Origin: JANQPX01 sp039197065
GTDB lineage: Bacteria > Pseudomonadota > Alphaproteobacteria > Geminicoccales > Geminicoccaceae
DNA: 64,000 bases
NCBI GenBank assembly: GCA_039197065.1
Contig: JBCCUL010000008.1
Span: 232,401-296,400 of the forward strand
Direction of reading: 5' to 3'
Shown: positions 17,089-25,533 of the stretch, piece after piece
Numbering within the stretch: the first letter of the stretch is position 1
How the letters are laid out: each line of letters starts with the position of its first letter
Translations under genes and position numbers: made by a program
The notes under the pieces: model-generated
What the model saw: only the letters and a program-made list of their open reading frames with translations
The model's database searches: none
Told to the model about the DNA's origin: nothing

Positions 17089-17706
17089 ATGGCAATTTTC
17101 CAAAGGAACGGACTGAAAAAAAAGAAGGAAAAAGGCGAGAAGAATCTTGGCGCCATCTATGCCAAGAAGACTCTTCAGCCTGGAGAAGAGGTCATCTACA
17201 TCTCCAAGTTTCACTGGATCTACACGCTGCGCGCCATCGGGCCGCTTCTCGCTTCCATCGCCGTCGTCATCATCGCCTGGCTGCTTGGCGTCATCGGGCC
17301 CTTTTTGCTGGTCCTGGCCCTGCCGGTTTTGTTCGCGCTCGCCCACGCCATGAACAAGTTCGCCTATAAATGGGTCAACCGCGTCGTGATCACGAGCAAG
17401 CGGCTCATCGTCCAGAAAGGATGGACCAGCCGCAATACCATGGATGTCGGGTTGGACCGTATTCTAGGCCACAAGATCGAGGAGGATGCCTGGGGCCGAG
17501 CGCTGGGCTACGGCAAGTTCGTTCTGGTTATCGGTGGTCTTGGCGAGGTGCAACTGCCGCCCTATATGGCGAATACGACGCGATTTCGCACAGCCTTGAC
17601 CGGCGCGAAGGACGAGCAGACCGACAAGGATGCGAAGCCGAAGGACCGGTCGATACGATCGCTGGCCAGCCTGCTTACCAGACGCCGGCAGCGCATCGTG
17701 CAGTGA
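17089..17706 (+). CDS. bacterial PH-domain (bPH2/DUF304-like) membrane protein, first of a pair
   Basis: 205 residues. A lysine-rich N-terminus (residues 8-22) precedes 'LQPGEEVIYISKFHWIYTL', the start of the domain. Two close transmembrane helices follow (~45-85). A PH-like beta domain with 'NRVVITSKRLIVQKGWTSRNTMDVGLDRILGHKIEE' covers ~95-170. Family members are inner-membrane proteins of unknown function. The next gene is a paralogue 105 bases downstream. No clear ribosome-binding site precedes the ATG. Confidence 0.75.
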   Translation: MAIFQRNGLKKKKEKGEKNLGAIYAKKTLQPGEEVIYISKFHWIYTLRAIGPLLASIAVVIIAWLLGVIGPFLLVLALPVLFALAHAMNKFAYKWVNRVVITSKRLIVQKGWTSRNTMDVGLDRILGHKIEEDAWGRALGYGKFVLVIGGLGEVQLPPYMANTTRFRTALTGAKDEQTDKDAKPKDRSIRSLASLLTRRRQRIVQ

Positions 17707-17811
17707 TCAGCCGTTCCGCCTTCGACCTTGTCAGGAGGCGCCGATCGGCTAGGCTGATCGTCAGTCGCCAATGGGTGGCGGCTCGCCAAGGGGATCAGCG
17801 ACAGTGAACGC

Positions 17812-18615
17812 TTGGCCTTCTGGAACCGGATCGGCGACATGAAAGTCCTAGAGCCGGAAATGATCTTCCCGGGCGAGGAGATCGTCCACATCACCGGCTA
17901 TCACTGGATCTACGTTTTCAGATCCTTTCTGCCTTTCATGCTGATTTTGATCCTCGGCACGATCGTCTGGTCCTTTGCACCGACCCGTCCGACCTCGATC
18001 GTCATCATGCTGGCGCTTCTGGTGGCGATCTCCTGGATCGTCGTCAAGATCATGGATACCATCATCAAGCGTTGCTACATCACCAATCGTCGTTTGATCA
18101 ATCGAAGCGGCTGGACCCAACGCGCGACCCAGGACGTGACGCTCGACAAGATCGGCGGCATCTTCCTGGACCAGACACCGATGGAACGCTTCCTCGGCTA
18201 CGGCCGCGTCAAGCTGATCGTGCCCATCATCCAGATCCCGCTGCCCGAATATCTTCGAAATCCGGTCGCCTTTCGGAACGCGATCTATGTGAAGGCGGCG
18301 AAGCCCGAAGAGAAACCCGATGATGACGCCATGGCCGATGAGCATGATCGCGCCGCCAGGGAGGAGGACGATCGCTTCGGCGCCGAGACCGTCTCCTTCA
18401 AGGAACTTCAGGAGATGGCCGAAGATCTCGACGGTAACAGCTTCGGCTTCGAAAGCGATAGCCTAGGTGCCGATCTCGGTGCCGATCTGGGCGCTGACGA
18501 AAACGATTTCGGCATGAGCACCGACAGCGACGCCCTGGTCGAAGCGGATGCGGATGGCGCTGTCGACACCGCCGATGCCGGCGCGGACGGCGGCGACGAC
18601 GGCAGCACCACCTAG
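17812..18615 (+). CDS. bacterial PH-domain (bPH2/DUF304-like) membrane protein with acidic tail
   Basis: 267 residues if the TTG at 17812 is used; an ATG at 17839 is the alternative. The N-terminus 'MAFWNRIGDMK' mirrors the paralogue's 'MAIFQRNG', which favours the TTG. 'IFPGEEIVHITGYHWIYVF', two transmembrane helices (~38-85) and the 'YITNRRLINRSGWTQRATQDVTLDKIGGIF' PH segment match the neighbour. It differs in a ~95-residue C-terminal extension very rich in Asp, Glu, Gly and Ala with a short repeat (GADLGADLGAD). The two proteins may form a hetero-oligomer. The stop codon lies at the edge of a long inverted repeat. Confidence 0.72.
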   Translation: MAFWNRIGDMKVLEPEMIFPGEEIVHITGYHWIYVFRSFLPFMLILILGTIVWSFAPTRPTSIVIMLALLVAISWIVVKIMDTIIKRCYITNRRLINRSGWTQRATQDVTLDKIGGIFLDQTPMERFLGYGRVKLIVPIIQIPLPEYLRNPVAFRNAIYVKAAKPEEKPDDDAMADEHDRAAREEDDRFGAETVSFKELQEMAEDLDGNSFGFESDSLGADLGADLGADENDFGMSTDSDALVEADADGAVDTADAGADGGDDGSTT

Positions 18616-18752
18616 CGGCGAGCGGCGAGCCGCCGCTGGCTGAACTTGCCTGCGTTTGGCTGACCTGCCCAAACCTCCAAAAACGAACGCCCGAGCCTGG
18701 GCCCGGGCGCTAGCCTAAGTCAAGCCAGCGGCGGCTCGCCGCTCGCGACCTA
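18613..18752. repeat. long inverted repeat spanning the stop codons of two convergent genes
   Basis: 18615-18647 pairs with 18717-18749. A 24-base core is identical in the two arms (GCGAGCGGCG...), with a few mismatches outside it. The loop of ~69 bases contains a smaller GC hairpin (CGCCCGAGCCTGGGCCCGGGCG region, ~18689-18710). The PH-domain gene ends at 18615 and the GMC gene ends at 18750, so the structure joins the two stops exactly. It is probably a bidirectional transcription barrier. Confidence 0.7.
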
Positions 18753-20321
18753 GATTTCGTTTTTGCCCATCTGTTCGGCGATGTAGTCGGCCTGGCGAAG
18801 AGCGAGGGATACGATGGTGAGCGTCGGGTTTTCCGCGCCCCCCGTCGTGAACACGCTGCCATCCGATACGAACAGGTTCTTGATGTCGTGGGTCTGGCCC
18901 CATTGGTTGACCACACCGTCCCCGGCCTTCTCCGACATCCGGTTGGTGCCGAGATTGTGGGTCGAGGGATAGGGCGGCGTGTGGTGGGTCCATTTGGCGC
19001 CGACCGCGTCATAGACAGCACTACCCTGCTTGTAGGCGTGCTCGCGCATGGCGATGTCATTGGGGTGATCGGTAAACGTCACCTTCGGGACCGGGAGGCC
19101 GTGGGCGTCCTTCATATCGGGATCGAGCGTCACCGCATTGCTCTCCTGCGGCATGTCCTCGCCCACCAGCCACATGCCGGCCATATGAGCGTAGTCGTCC
19201 ATCATGCCGGCGAAGCCCCGGCCCCAGTCACCCGGCTCCAGGAAGGCGGCCATGAACGGCAGGCCAAGGGAGAGCGTCTCCATCTCGTAACCACCGGCAA
19301 AGCCACGGGACGGATCGTGGATGCTCTCGTCGGTGATGATGCCGGCCATGGTGGTGCCGCGGAACATATGCACCGGCTCCTCGAAGCCTGCATAAACCGA
19401 GCCGGTCATGTGGCGCATATAGTTCTTGCCGACCTGCCCCGATGAATTGGCGAGCCCGTCCGGGAATTTGGCGCTCTCGGAGTTCAAAAGCAGCCTCGGG
19501 CTCTCGATCGAATTGCCGGCGACCGCAACCACACGCGCCCGCTGGCGCTGCTGATTGCCGTCGGCGTCGACATAGAGCACGCCCGTGACCTTGCCGGTCT
19601 CGTCATGCAGGATCTTGAGCGCCTGGCATTCGGCGCGTAGCTCGAAATTGGCGGTCTCCTCCGCCTTCGGGATCTCCGAATAGAGGGTCGACCACTTCGC
19701 CCCCATCTTGCAGCCCTGGAAGCAGAAGCCAAGCTGCTTGCAGGACGCCCGATCGTCACGGTCACGCGAATTGATCGCCATGCGCCCGGTATGGCAGTCC
19801 TTGTAGCCGAGCTTCATGGCGCCATTGTACATGACGTTGAAATTGTTGTTGCCCGGCAGACCCGGAATGCCGTTGGTGCGCGTCACGCCGAGCTTGTCTT
19901 CGGCCTTGGCGTAATAGGGCTCCAGGTCGGCCAACGTGATCGGCCAATCGAGAAGGCTGGCCCCCTCGATCTCGCCATATTCGGTCGCCACCCGGAATTC
20001 ATGCTCCTGGAAGCGAAGGGACGCGCCTGCCCAGTGGGTGGTGCTGCCGCCAACCGTCTTGCAGATCCAGGCGGGCAGGCCGGAAAAGTCCTTGGCGACC
20101 CGCCATTCGCCGGCCGTGGTCCGCGGATCGAGCCAGGCGAGCTGGACGAAGGACGCCCACTCGTCATTGACGTAGCTATCCGTGCTCTGGCGAGCCCCCG
20201 CCTCCAGCATCACCACATTGATGCCGCGGGTCGCAAGCTCGTGGCCAAGGGAGCCGCCGCCGGCGCCCGAACCGATGATGACCACCACGCTGTCGTCGTT
20301 ATGGTCGAATGTTCGTACCAT
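18750..20321 (-). CDS. GMC-family FAD oxidoreductase (gluconate 2-dehydrogenase large-subunit type)
   Basis: 523 residues. The FAD-binding motif is 'VVIIGSGAGGGSLGHELATRG' in the first 35 residues. 'GGSTTHWAGASLRF' and the C-terminal 'HNLGTNRM...NLFVSDGSVFTTGGAENPTLTI' block are typical of GMC enzymes that pair with a small Tat-exported subunit. Several cysteines near residue 195 ('CKQLGFCFQGC') resemble the region found in sorbitol/gluconate dehydrogenases. These oxidise sugars or polyols and pass electrons to a cytochrome. The substrate is unknown, and no cytochrome c subunit is adjacent. GGGGGAG precedes the ATG, 14 bases after the small-subunit gene. Confidence 0.9.
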   Translation of the reverse strand: MVRTFDHNDDSVVVIIGSGAGGGSLGHELATRGINVVMLEAGARQSTDSYVNDEWASFVQLAWLDPRTTAGEWRVAKDFSGLPAWICKTVGGSTTHWAGASLRFQEHEFRVATEYGEIEGASLLDWPITLADLEPYYAKAEDKLGVTRTNGIPGLPGNNNFNVMYNGAMKLGYKDCHTGRMAINSRDRDDRASCKQLGFCFQGCKMGAKWSTLYSEIPKAEETANFELRAECQALKILHDETGKVTGVLYVDADGNQQRQRARVVAVAGNSIESPRLLLNSESAKFPDGLANSSGQVGKNYMRHMTGSVYAGFEEPVHMFRGTTMAGIITDESIHDPSRGFAGGYEMETLSLGLPFMAAFLEPGDWGRGFAGMMDDYAHMAGMWLVGEDMPQESNAVTLDPDMKDAHGLPVPKVTFTDHPNDIAMREHAYKQGSAVYDAVGAKWTHHTPPYPSTHNLGTNRMSEKAGDGVVNQWGQTHDIKNLFVSDGSVFTTGGAENPTLTIVSLALRQADYIAEQMGKNEI

Positions 20322-20335
20322 CTGTCTCTCCCCCT

Positions 20336-20977
20336 CTAAGCGTCTTGAACCGGCGGGCTTGCCTCATCGGGCGGGGCCGGCAGCCAGGAGAGATCATCGA
20401 AACCGCGGAGGATGTAGCCGCCCTCATCAAAGGACGCACCCTGATAGCCGAAAATCTTCCAAACCTCGGGATCGTTGTAGAAGCCATTGACCATCTGGCC
20501 GCGCACCGCCTGGAAGAAGCCGGGATCTTCGCTGTCCGCCTCGGCCTGCAAGGCAGCTTCCTTGGCGTCGGCATCGAGGTCGATGAAGGATCCGCCCGCC
20601 GCATCGTTCAACCGGGCGACACCATCGGTGTAGACTTTGAGCGCCGCGTCCTTGTCCTCTGAGCCGGCGACCGCGTCATCCAGCGCCCTGACCGCGGTGG
20701 CGTAATGCGCATCGCCGACTTTATCGTGGGGATAGAGGGCGCGCGCCATCTGCAGCAACGTGCCTGCGGTCTCTTCGTCGAACGCCGCGAACTCCATCGC
20801 CCAGGCCTTGCCCGGTCCCACCAGCCAGGTGGCGCCGGACACGGTCACGGCATAGGCGCCGATGGCGGAAAACGCCGACTTCAGAACGGCGCGCCGGTCG
20901 ACCACCAGAGGCGCGCCCTCGGCAAATGTCAGCGACGGAGCCCTATCGCCCCGCCGGTCGAGAACCGTATGAGCCAT
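20336..20977 (-). CDS. gluconate 2-dehydrogenase subunit 3-like protein
   Basis: 213 residues. 'DRRAVLKSAFSAIGAYAVTVSGATWLV' near residues 27-55 is a twin-arginine-like export signal (two Arg then a hydrophobic stretch). The rest is helical with conserved acidic and aromatic residues. In this family the small subunit carries the Tat signal and takes the folded flavoprotein across the membrane with it. It is directly upstream of the GMC gene, which has no signal of its own, supporting a joint complex in the periplasm. Confidence 0.82.
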   Translation of the reverse strand: MAHTVLDRRGDRAPSLTFAEGAPLVVDRRAVLKSAFSAIGAYAVTVSGATWLVGPGKAWAMEFAAFDEETAGTLLQMARALYPHDKVGDAHYATAVRALDDAVAGSEDKDAALKVYTDGVARLNDAAGGSFIDLDADAKEAALQAEADSEDPGFFQAVRGQMVNGFYNDPEVWKIFGYQGASFDEGGYILRGFDDLSWLPAPPDEASPPVQDA

Positions 20978-21064
20978 CGCCTCATCTCCCTGTTTCCAGC
21001 GCTCATCCTGGCCCGCGTTCGTGCTCTCTATCCGACCGCTAACGCCCGCCCCCCTGCAGGCCCA

Positions 21065-21460
21065 TCAGCGATAACGGCCGTGACGCTGCAGCATCTCGAT
21101 CTGGTAGCCATCGGGATCCTGAACGAAGAAGAACTTCGCCAGCAACTGGCCGTCGCGCATGAACTCCTTGATGTCGCGCGGCTCATAGCCAAGCGACTTG
21201 AAACGCGCATGCTCCGCTTCGAGATCATCCACGGCAAAAGCCATATGACCGTAAGCGCCGCCATGCTCGTAAGGTTCGGTCTGCCCGTGATTGCTGGTTA
21301 GTTCTACCTCGAAGTCACACTCGTCATTCCGAAGATAGACGAGGGTAAATCCGTCGAAATCGAAGCGATCGGCGACGCCGAGCCCGAATGCGTTATTGTA
21401 GAAGTCGATCGACTTATCCAGGTCCAGGACGCGGACCATCATATGAATGGCTTTCGCCAT
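21065..21460 (-). CDS. VOC-family protein, glyoxalase I-like
   Basis: 131 residues from 'MAKAIHMMVRVLDLDKSIDFY' (a GTG two codons earlier is also in frame). The two beta-alpha-beta-beta-beta modules of the vicinal oxygen chelate fold are visible, with His7, Glu near 54 ('FEVELTSNHG'), His near 73 ('GHMAFAVDD') and Glu near 122 ('YQIEMLQ') in the positions of glyoxalase I metal ligands. Lactoylglutathione lyase (methylglyoxal detoxification) is the best guess. It is monocistronic, downstream of the GMC small-subunit gene's start. Confidence 0.82.
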   Translation of the reverse strand: MAKAIHMMVRVLDLDKSIDFYNNAFGLGVADRFDFDGFTLVYLRNDECDFEVELTSNHGQTEPYEHGGAYGHMAFAVDDLEAEHARFKSLGYEPRDIKEFMRDGQLLAKFFFVQDPDGYQIEMLQRHGRYR

Positions 21461-21674
21461 CAACACACTCCCGAAAAGCTTCCCTGTGTACCGTTTTTGT
21501 TTCTTCCAACTACATTATCCTACGCCACGGAAGCCGTCCAGCAGGATGGCACGCATGCTCGAAGATGCATGCCTGTGCAAAAAGAAGGCAATGCGCCCAA
21601 GAGTTGAGCAAACGCGAAAGACTTTGCCCGCAGCCAACCGAGTCACTGTCGGGTTGCTTTCCCTACGCCCTGTC

Positions 21675-21690
21675 TGGCCCGGAAATTGCA
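21675..21690 (+). promoter_or_regulatory. candidate sigma-54 promoter
   Basis: TGGCCCGGAAATTGCA matches the -24/-12 consensus TGGCAC-N5-TTGCW at all positions but one. It lies 57 bases upstream of the DUF6197-like gene. A partial dyad (GAAATCATGTGTCATTTC, 21694-21711) follows directly. Confidence 0.45.
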
Positions 21691-21747
21691 CATGAAATCA
21701 TGTGTCATTTCCGCCAGCCGCCCCGACGAGGGTTAGGGAGACATCCG

Positions 21748-22200
21748 ATGCGTGAACGCAACGTTCTGGACCATGCCTGGACTCTGATCGAACGCGCCGA
21801 GGACTGGACCCAGACCGCAGCGGCGCGCGACCAAGAGGGCGCCAAGGTGGACCCGGACGCTCCCGAAGCCTGCCGCTGGTGCGCTATCGGCGCGGTTGAA
21901 AAGGCGGTCGCCGATCTCGGTGGCTCCGACGCCCTGTTGTTCGCCGCCGTAAACCGCCTCTGCGACGCCGCCAAAGAGCTGTTCGAGACCCGTTTTCTCA
22001 CCTTCGTCAACGACCGCCAGGACCATGACGCCATGCGGCGCCTGTTTGCGCGCGCCTTGGCCAATAGCGAGCGCGCCGAGATCGCCAAAGCCGAAGCCGA
22101 CAACACCCGCCAGGAAGTCGAACGCCTCCGCGCCATGCTCGCCGTCTGCCTCACCTATATCGGCGGCATGGCCACCGCATCGACATCCGGCCGCCCCTGA
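21748..22200 (+). CDS. DUF6197-like protein
   Basis: 150 residues from the ATG at 21748; the frame is open further upstream but crosses a promoter-like site and looks non-coding. The N-terminal half, 'LIERAEDWTQTAAARDQEG...APEACRWCAIGAVEKA', matches the pattern of DUF6197 proteins, which have no known function and are often near mobile or regulatory genes. The C-terminal third is a predicted coiled coil (~100-135) with a final hydrophobic stretch. No signal peptide. Confidence 0.6.
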   Translation: MRERNVLDHAWTLIERAEDWTQTAAARDQEGAKVDPDAPEACRWCAIGAVEKAVADLGGSDALLFAAVNRLCDAAKELFETRFLTFVNDRQDHDAMRRLFARALANSERAEIAKAEADNTRQEVERLRAMLAVCLTYIGGMATASTSGRP

Positions 22201-22487
22201 CCGAGTAGACAGAAAATGACATGGGACATTTGTCGCCTGCGACGATGTCTGACGGGAAGCTCGCTCCGGCGATCACCGAAACAGCTCCCCAATGATCGCC
22301 TTGGCTCGGCGCTTTGGTGAATTCCAGACCACGCTTGCGCCCCAGCTTTCCCAGCCGGCGAGCAGTTCCGGCGCTTTCATGCCGCTATCAATGTTCATCA
22401 ATGCATGAACTATTTCGTCGATTTACCGCCTGATTCGACATGCTCTCAAGAAGAGGCCGCAAAAAGTCAACGCCGTGGCCGCGCCAC

Positions 22488-23552
22488 TCACGCGCCCCAG
22501 GTTTTTTCGAGGACCCGCAACCAGTTGCGGTAGGCAACCTTCTCGATCAGGTCCTGGCCGTAGCCATGGTCGCGCATCGCCTGGATCAGGTTCTGCTGGC
22601 CGGCCACCGTGCCGATCGCTTTCGGGATCATGGCGCCATCGAAGTCGGAGCCGAGCCCCACACGGTCTTCGCCGGTCTGTTCGATCAGATGGTCGAGATG
22701 GCGGAGCATGGTCTCGAGCGGCGTATCCGCATTGTTCTCGCCGTCGTCGCGCAGGAAGCAGACGGCATAGTTGAGGCCCACCATCCCGTCGCTCTCGCGG
22801 ATGGCGTGCAGCTGTTTGTCGGTGAGGTTGCGGGAGACCGGGCAAAGCTGATGGGCGTTGGAATGGGTGGCGACGAGCGGTGCATCGGTGAGTTCGTGGA
22901 CGTCCCAAAAACCCTTCTCGTTCAGATGCGAAAGATCGATCAGAATGCCGAGGCGGTTGCAGGCTTCGACCAGCGCCTTGCCGGTCTCGGTGAGGCCGGG
23001 GCCGATGTCCGGGCCGCTCGGAAATCTGAACGGCACGCCATAGCCAAACGCATTCGGCCGGCTCCAGACAGGACCGATCGAGCGAAGACCGGCCTTGTAG
23101 AGCAGCTCCAGCATGTTCAGATCGGGATCGATCGCCTCAGCACCCTCGATATGGAAGGTGGCGGCGACCTTGCCGGCGCTCATGCATTCTCGAATGTCAG
23201 CGGCCGTCCTCGCAACGCGCAACGCGCCATCCGAAAGCGCTTCGATCCGAAAGAGATCGGCGGCGAGACCTGATGTGACCTCCATGGCATAGGCGACGTC
23301 GGGCGTCTGCGGGAAGCTCTCCTCATAGCCGGCATTGGTGCGCACCACCCGCTGCTTCTTGCCCTTGGGCGACGGGGTGAAGCAGGCGAACATGCCGCCT
23401 GCGAAACCGCCGGCCCTGGCTCTCGGCAGATCCAGATGACCGCGCTCAACGCCATCGATGAAGCTTCTTGGCCCCTCGTCCTGATGGTTCCGAAGCCGAA
23501 GCAGCGCGTCATTGTGACCATCGAAGATCGGGACGAGATCGCCATCACTCAT
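22488..23552 (-). CDS. membrane dipeptidase family protein (peptidase M19)
   Basis: 354 residues. The binuclear zinc TIM-barrel is marked by 'FDGHNDALLRL' (H-x-D near residues 10-13), 'FHIEGAEAI' (bridging Glu), 'DLSHLNEKGFWDV' and 'ATHSNAHQLCPVSRNL' (His ligands) and 'GLGSDFDGA'. M19 enzymes hydrolyse dipeptides, often with D- or unusual C-terminal residues. There is no signal peptide, so it is cytosolic. Its ATG overlaps the preceding dehydrogenase stop by four bases. With a hydroxyproline-type epimerase two genes upstream, hydroxyproline-containing dipeptides are a reasonable but untested substrate. Confidence 0.9.
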   Translation of the reverse strand: MSDGDLVPIFDGHNDALLRLRNHQDEGPRSFIDGVERGHLDLPRARAGGFAGGMFACFTPSPKGKKQRVVRTNAGYEESFPQTPDVAYAMEVTSGLAADLFRIEALSDGALRVARTAADIRECMSAGKVAATFHIEGAEAIDPDLNMLELLYKAGLRSIGPVWSRPNAFGYGVPFRFPSGPDIGPGLTETGKALVEACNRLGILIDLSHLNEKGFWDVHELTDAPLVATHSNAHQLCPVSRNLTDKQLHAIRESDGMVGLNYAVCFLRDDGENNADTPLETMLRHLDHLIEQTGEDRVGLGSDFDGAMIPKAIGTVAGQQNLIQAMRDHGYGQDLIEKVAYRNWLRVLEKTWGA

Positions 23553-24487
23553 GCAGCTTCATTCCTTTCCCCGCCGGCAATCGGCGCCCGCGTGAACCGC
23601 TCATAAACCTTGACGAAGGCGGCATCGTCAAGCGCGCCATAGCCGTTGGCCATGGCCATCATCACCACCTGATGCGCGGCCGCGGTAACCGGCGCCGGCA
23701 TGCCCATCTCCTTGGCCTGGTCCAGCACAAGGCCCAGATCCTTCTTCCATATGCTCACCGCACTCTTCGGTGTGTAGTCGTCTTCGATCATATGGGGTAC
23801 GCGGTCATTAAACATCCAGGAACCGCCGGCGGCATCCTTGATGATTTCAAACAGAAGCTCCGGATCGGCGCCCTGAGCGACGCCGAACGCCATACCCTCC
23901 GCCGCGGTCACCAGATTGACCCCCGCCAGGAGCTGGTTGACGGCCTTGACCGAAGAGCCGATGCCGACCTGATCGCCAAGCCGGAACACGCGGGACGCGA
24001 CGGCCTCCAGCGCCTTATCGGCCGCCGCGAAAGCCTTCGCCGAACCGGACGCCATCACGGTCAGGCTACCAGCCTCGGCGCCGACCGCACCGCCGCTCAC
24101 CGGCGCGTCCAGCAACTCGATGCCGCGCGCCGCCAGGCGCTCGCCGAGGGTTCGCGTGAACGTGGCCGGCACGGTGCTGCACATCATCACCGCAGCACCC
24201 GCCTCCAAACTTTCGATTGCGCCATCCTCGCCGAATAGAACCGCCTCGACCTGCACATCATTGACCACCATCAGAATCAGGAGGCCGACGCCCTTGGCCG
24301 CCTCGGCCGGACTGGTCGCGGGGCGACCGCCTCGGTTGCTCAATCGCTCCAAGGCCTCTGCGCGTACATCGAAGCCGGTGACATCGCATCCTGCCGCCAA
24401 CAGGTTGTCGACCATGCCCGCCCCCATCGCGCCGAGACCGATGAAGCCGATGCGGCCGTCCTGTTTCTTGTTGTCGCTGTCCGTCAT
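23549..24487 (-). CDS. NAD(P)-dependent beta-hydroxyacid dehydrogenase (3-HIBADH superfamily)
   Basis: 312 residues. It shows the Rossmann motif 'GFIGLGAMGAGMVDNLL', the 'DAPVSGGAVGAEAGSL' substrate loop and the catalytic Lys in 'GIGSSVKAVNQLLAG'. It is a paralogue of mmsB at 11.6 kb but clearly divergent and in a different operon. Related enzymes act on L-threonate, tartronate semialdehyde or other hydroxyacids, so its substrate is open. It sits between the epimerase and the M19 dipeptidase and overlaps the latter (ATGA). Confidence 0.88.
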   Translation of the reverse strand: MTDSDNKKQDGRIGFIGLGAMGAGMVDNLLAAGCDVTGFDVRAEALERLSNRGGRPATSPAEAAKGVGLLILMVVNDVQVEAVLFGEDGAIESLEAGAAVMMCSTVPATFTRTLGERLAARGIELLDAPVSGGAVGAEAGSLTVMASGSAKAFAAADKALEAVASRVFRLGDQVGIGSSVKAVNQLLAGVNLVTAAEGMAFGVAQGADPELLFEIIKDAAGGSWMFNDRVPHMIEDDYTPKSAVSIWKKDLGLVLDQAKEMGMPAPVTAAAHQVVMMAMANGYGALDDAAFVKVYERFTRAPIAGGERNEAA

Positions 24488-24513
24488 GGTGGTCGCTCTT
24501 CCTGTTGTTTTGG

Positions 24514-25533
24514 TTAGGTCACCTGAAAACCGTGGGCATAGGGATCACGGCCGTCGACGAAGATCGTGTTCAGCCCGGTCAGCCTTGCCCAACCGGCGAC
24601 GCTTGGCACGATCGCCGGCATGCCGCCGATCTCGACGGCCTTTTCGACACGCCCTTCGAACAGGCTGCCGATGATGCTCTCATGGACAAAGGCCTCGCCG
24701 ACAACCAGTTTGCCCTTCGCCGCAAGCTGCGCCATGCGCGCGGACGTGCCCGTGCCGCAGGGGCTGCGGTCGATCGCCTTCGCCCCGTAGAGAACCGCGT
24801 TTCGCCCATGGGCCGTCGGATCCTTGGGCGCCCCGGTCCACTGGATATGGCTGACCCCCCTGATCGTCGGGTCCTCGGGATGCACGACATCCACCGCATG
24901 GTTCAAACGCTCGCGGAGGATGGGGCTCAGCCGTTGAATATCGCCTGCCGTCAGGCTTTCCAACCCTGAATAATTCGGCTGCGGATCAATTATCGCGTAA
25001 AAGTTTCCACCATAGGCGACGTCGATCACCAGTTCTCCAAGCTCCGGGCAATCGATCCGCACCTCGCTATGGGCGAGATAGCTCGGCACATTGGTCAGCC
25101 GGACCCGGTCGATCAGGTCTTTGCGCACGGGATCGCGCTGATAATGGGCGGTGACGAGGCCTGCCGGGGTGTCGAGCTTCAGCACACCGTCTTCGGCTGG
25201 CGTCGCCAGCCCCTGTTCCAACGCGAAGGTGACCGTGCCGATCGTGCCGTGACCGCACATTGGCAGGCAGCCGCTGACCTCGATATAGATCACCCCCAGA
25301 TCGCAGTCCTGCCGGCAGGGCGGATAGAGGATGGAGCCGGACATGACGTCGTGACCGCGCGGCTCATACATCAGCGCCGTCCTGATCCAGTCGTAGCGCT
25401 CCATGAAATCCTGGCGGCGTGCGCTCATGGTCGCACCGTGCAGATGCGGTCCCCCACCCGCCACCATGCGCACGGGATTGCCGCATGTATGACCGTCGAT
25501 GCAGAAGAACGTGCTGCGCTGCGCTTCACCCAA
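24514..25533 (-). CDS. 4-hydroxyproline epimerase-like protein (proline racemase family)
   Basis: 339 residues. Two catalytic cysteines are present: 'MCGHGTIG' (Cys near residue 92) and 'SPCGTGTSARMA' (Cys near 255). Cys/Cys fits an epimerase/racemase; the dehydratase branch has Thr in the second position. The opening 'STFFCIDGHTCGNPVRMVAGGGP' is that of 4-hydroxyproline 2-epimerases. The start is a TTG, supported by GGGGAGGT eight bases upstream. It leads a three-gene operon. The other genes of the usual hydroxyproline pathway (D-hydroxyproline dehydrogenase, deaminase) are not nearby. Confidence 0.88.
   Translation of the reverse strand: MGEAQRSTFFCIDGHTCGNPVRMVAGGGPHLHGATMSARRQDFMERYDWIRTALMYEPRGHDVMSGSILYPPCRQDCDLGVIYIEVSGCLPMCGHGTIGTVTFALEQGLATPAEDGVLKLDTPAGLVTAHYQRDPVRKDLIDRVRLTNVPSYLAHSEVRIDCPELGELVIDVAYGGNFYAIIDPQPNYSGLESLTAGDIQRLSPILRERLNHAVDVVHPEDPTIRGVSHIQWTGAPKDPTAHGRNAVLYGAKAIDRSPCGTGTSARMAQLAAKGKLVVGEAFVHESIIGSLFEGRVEKAVEIGGMPAIVPSVAGWARLTGLNTIFVDGRDPYAHGFQVT

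Noticed and set aside
21548..21562. TGGCAC-GCATG-CTCG as a second sigma-54 site
   Set aside because: The -24 half is perfect but the -12 half lacks the required TGC at the right place.
22273..22398. 41-codon open frame on the minus strand (starts MNIDSGMKAPELL) downstream of the DUF6197-like gene
   Set aside because: The peptide looks natural, but there is no ribosome-binding site and a stop lies four to six codons upstream of the ATG. It may be a gene fragment; too weak to list as a gene.
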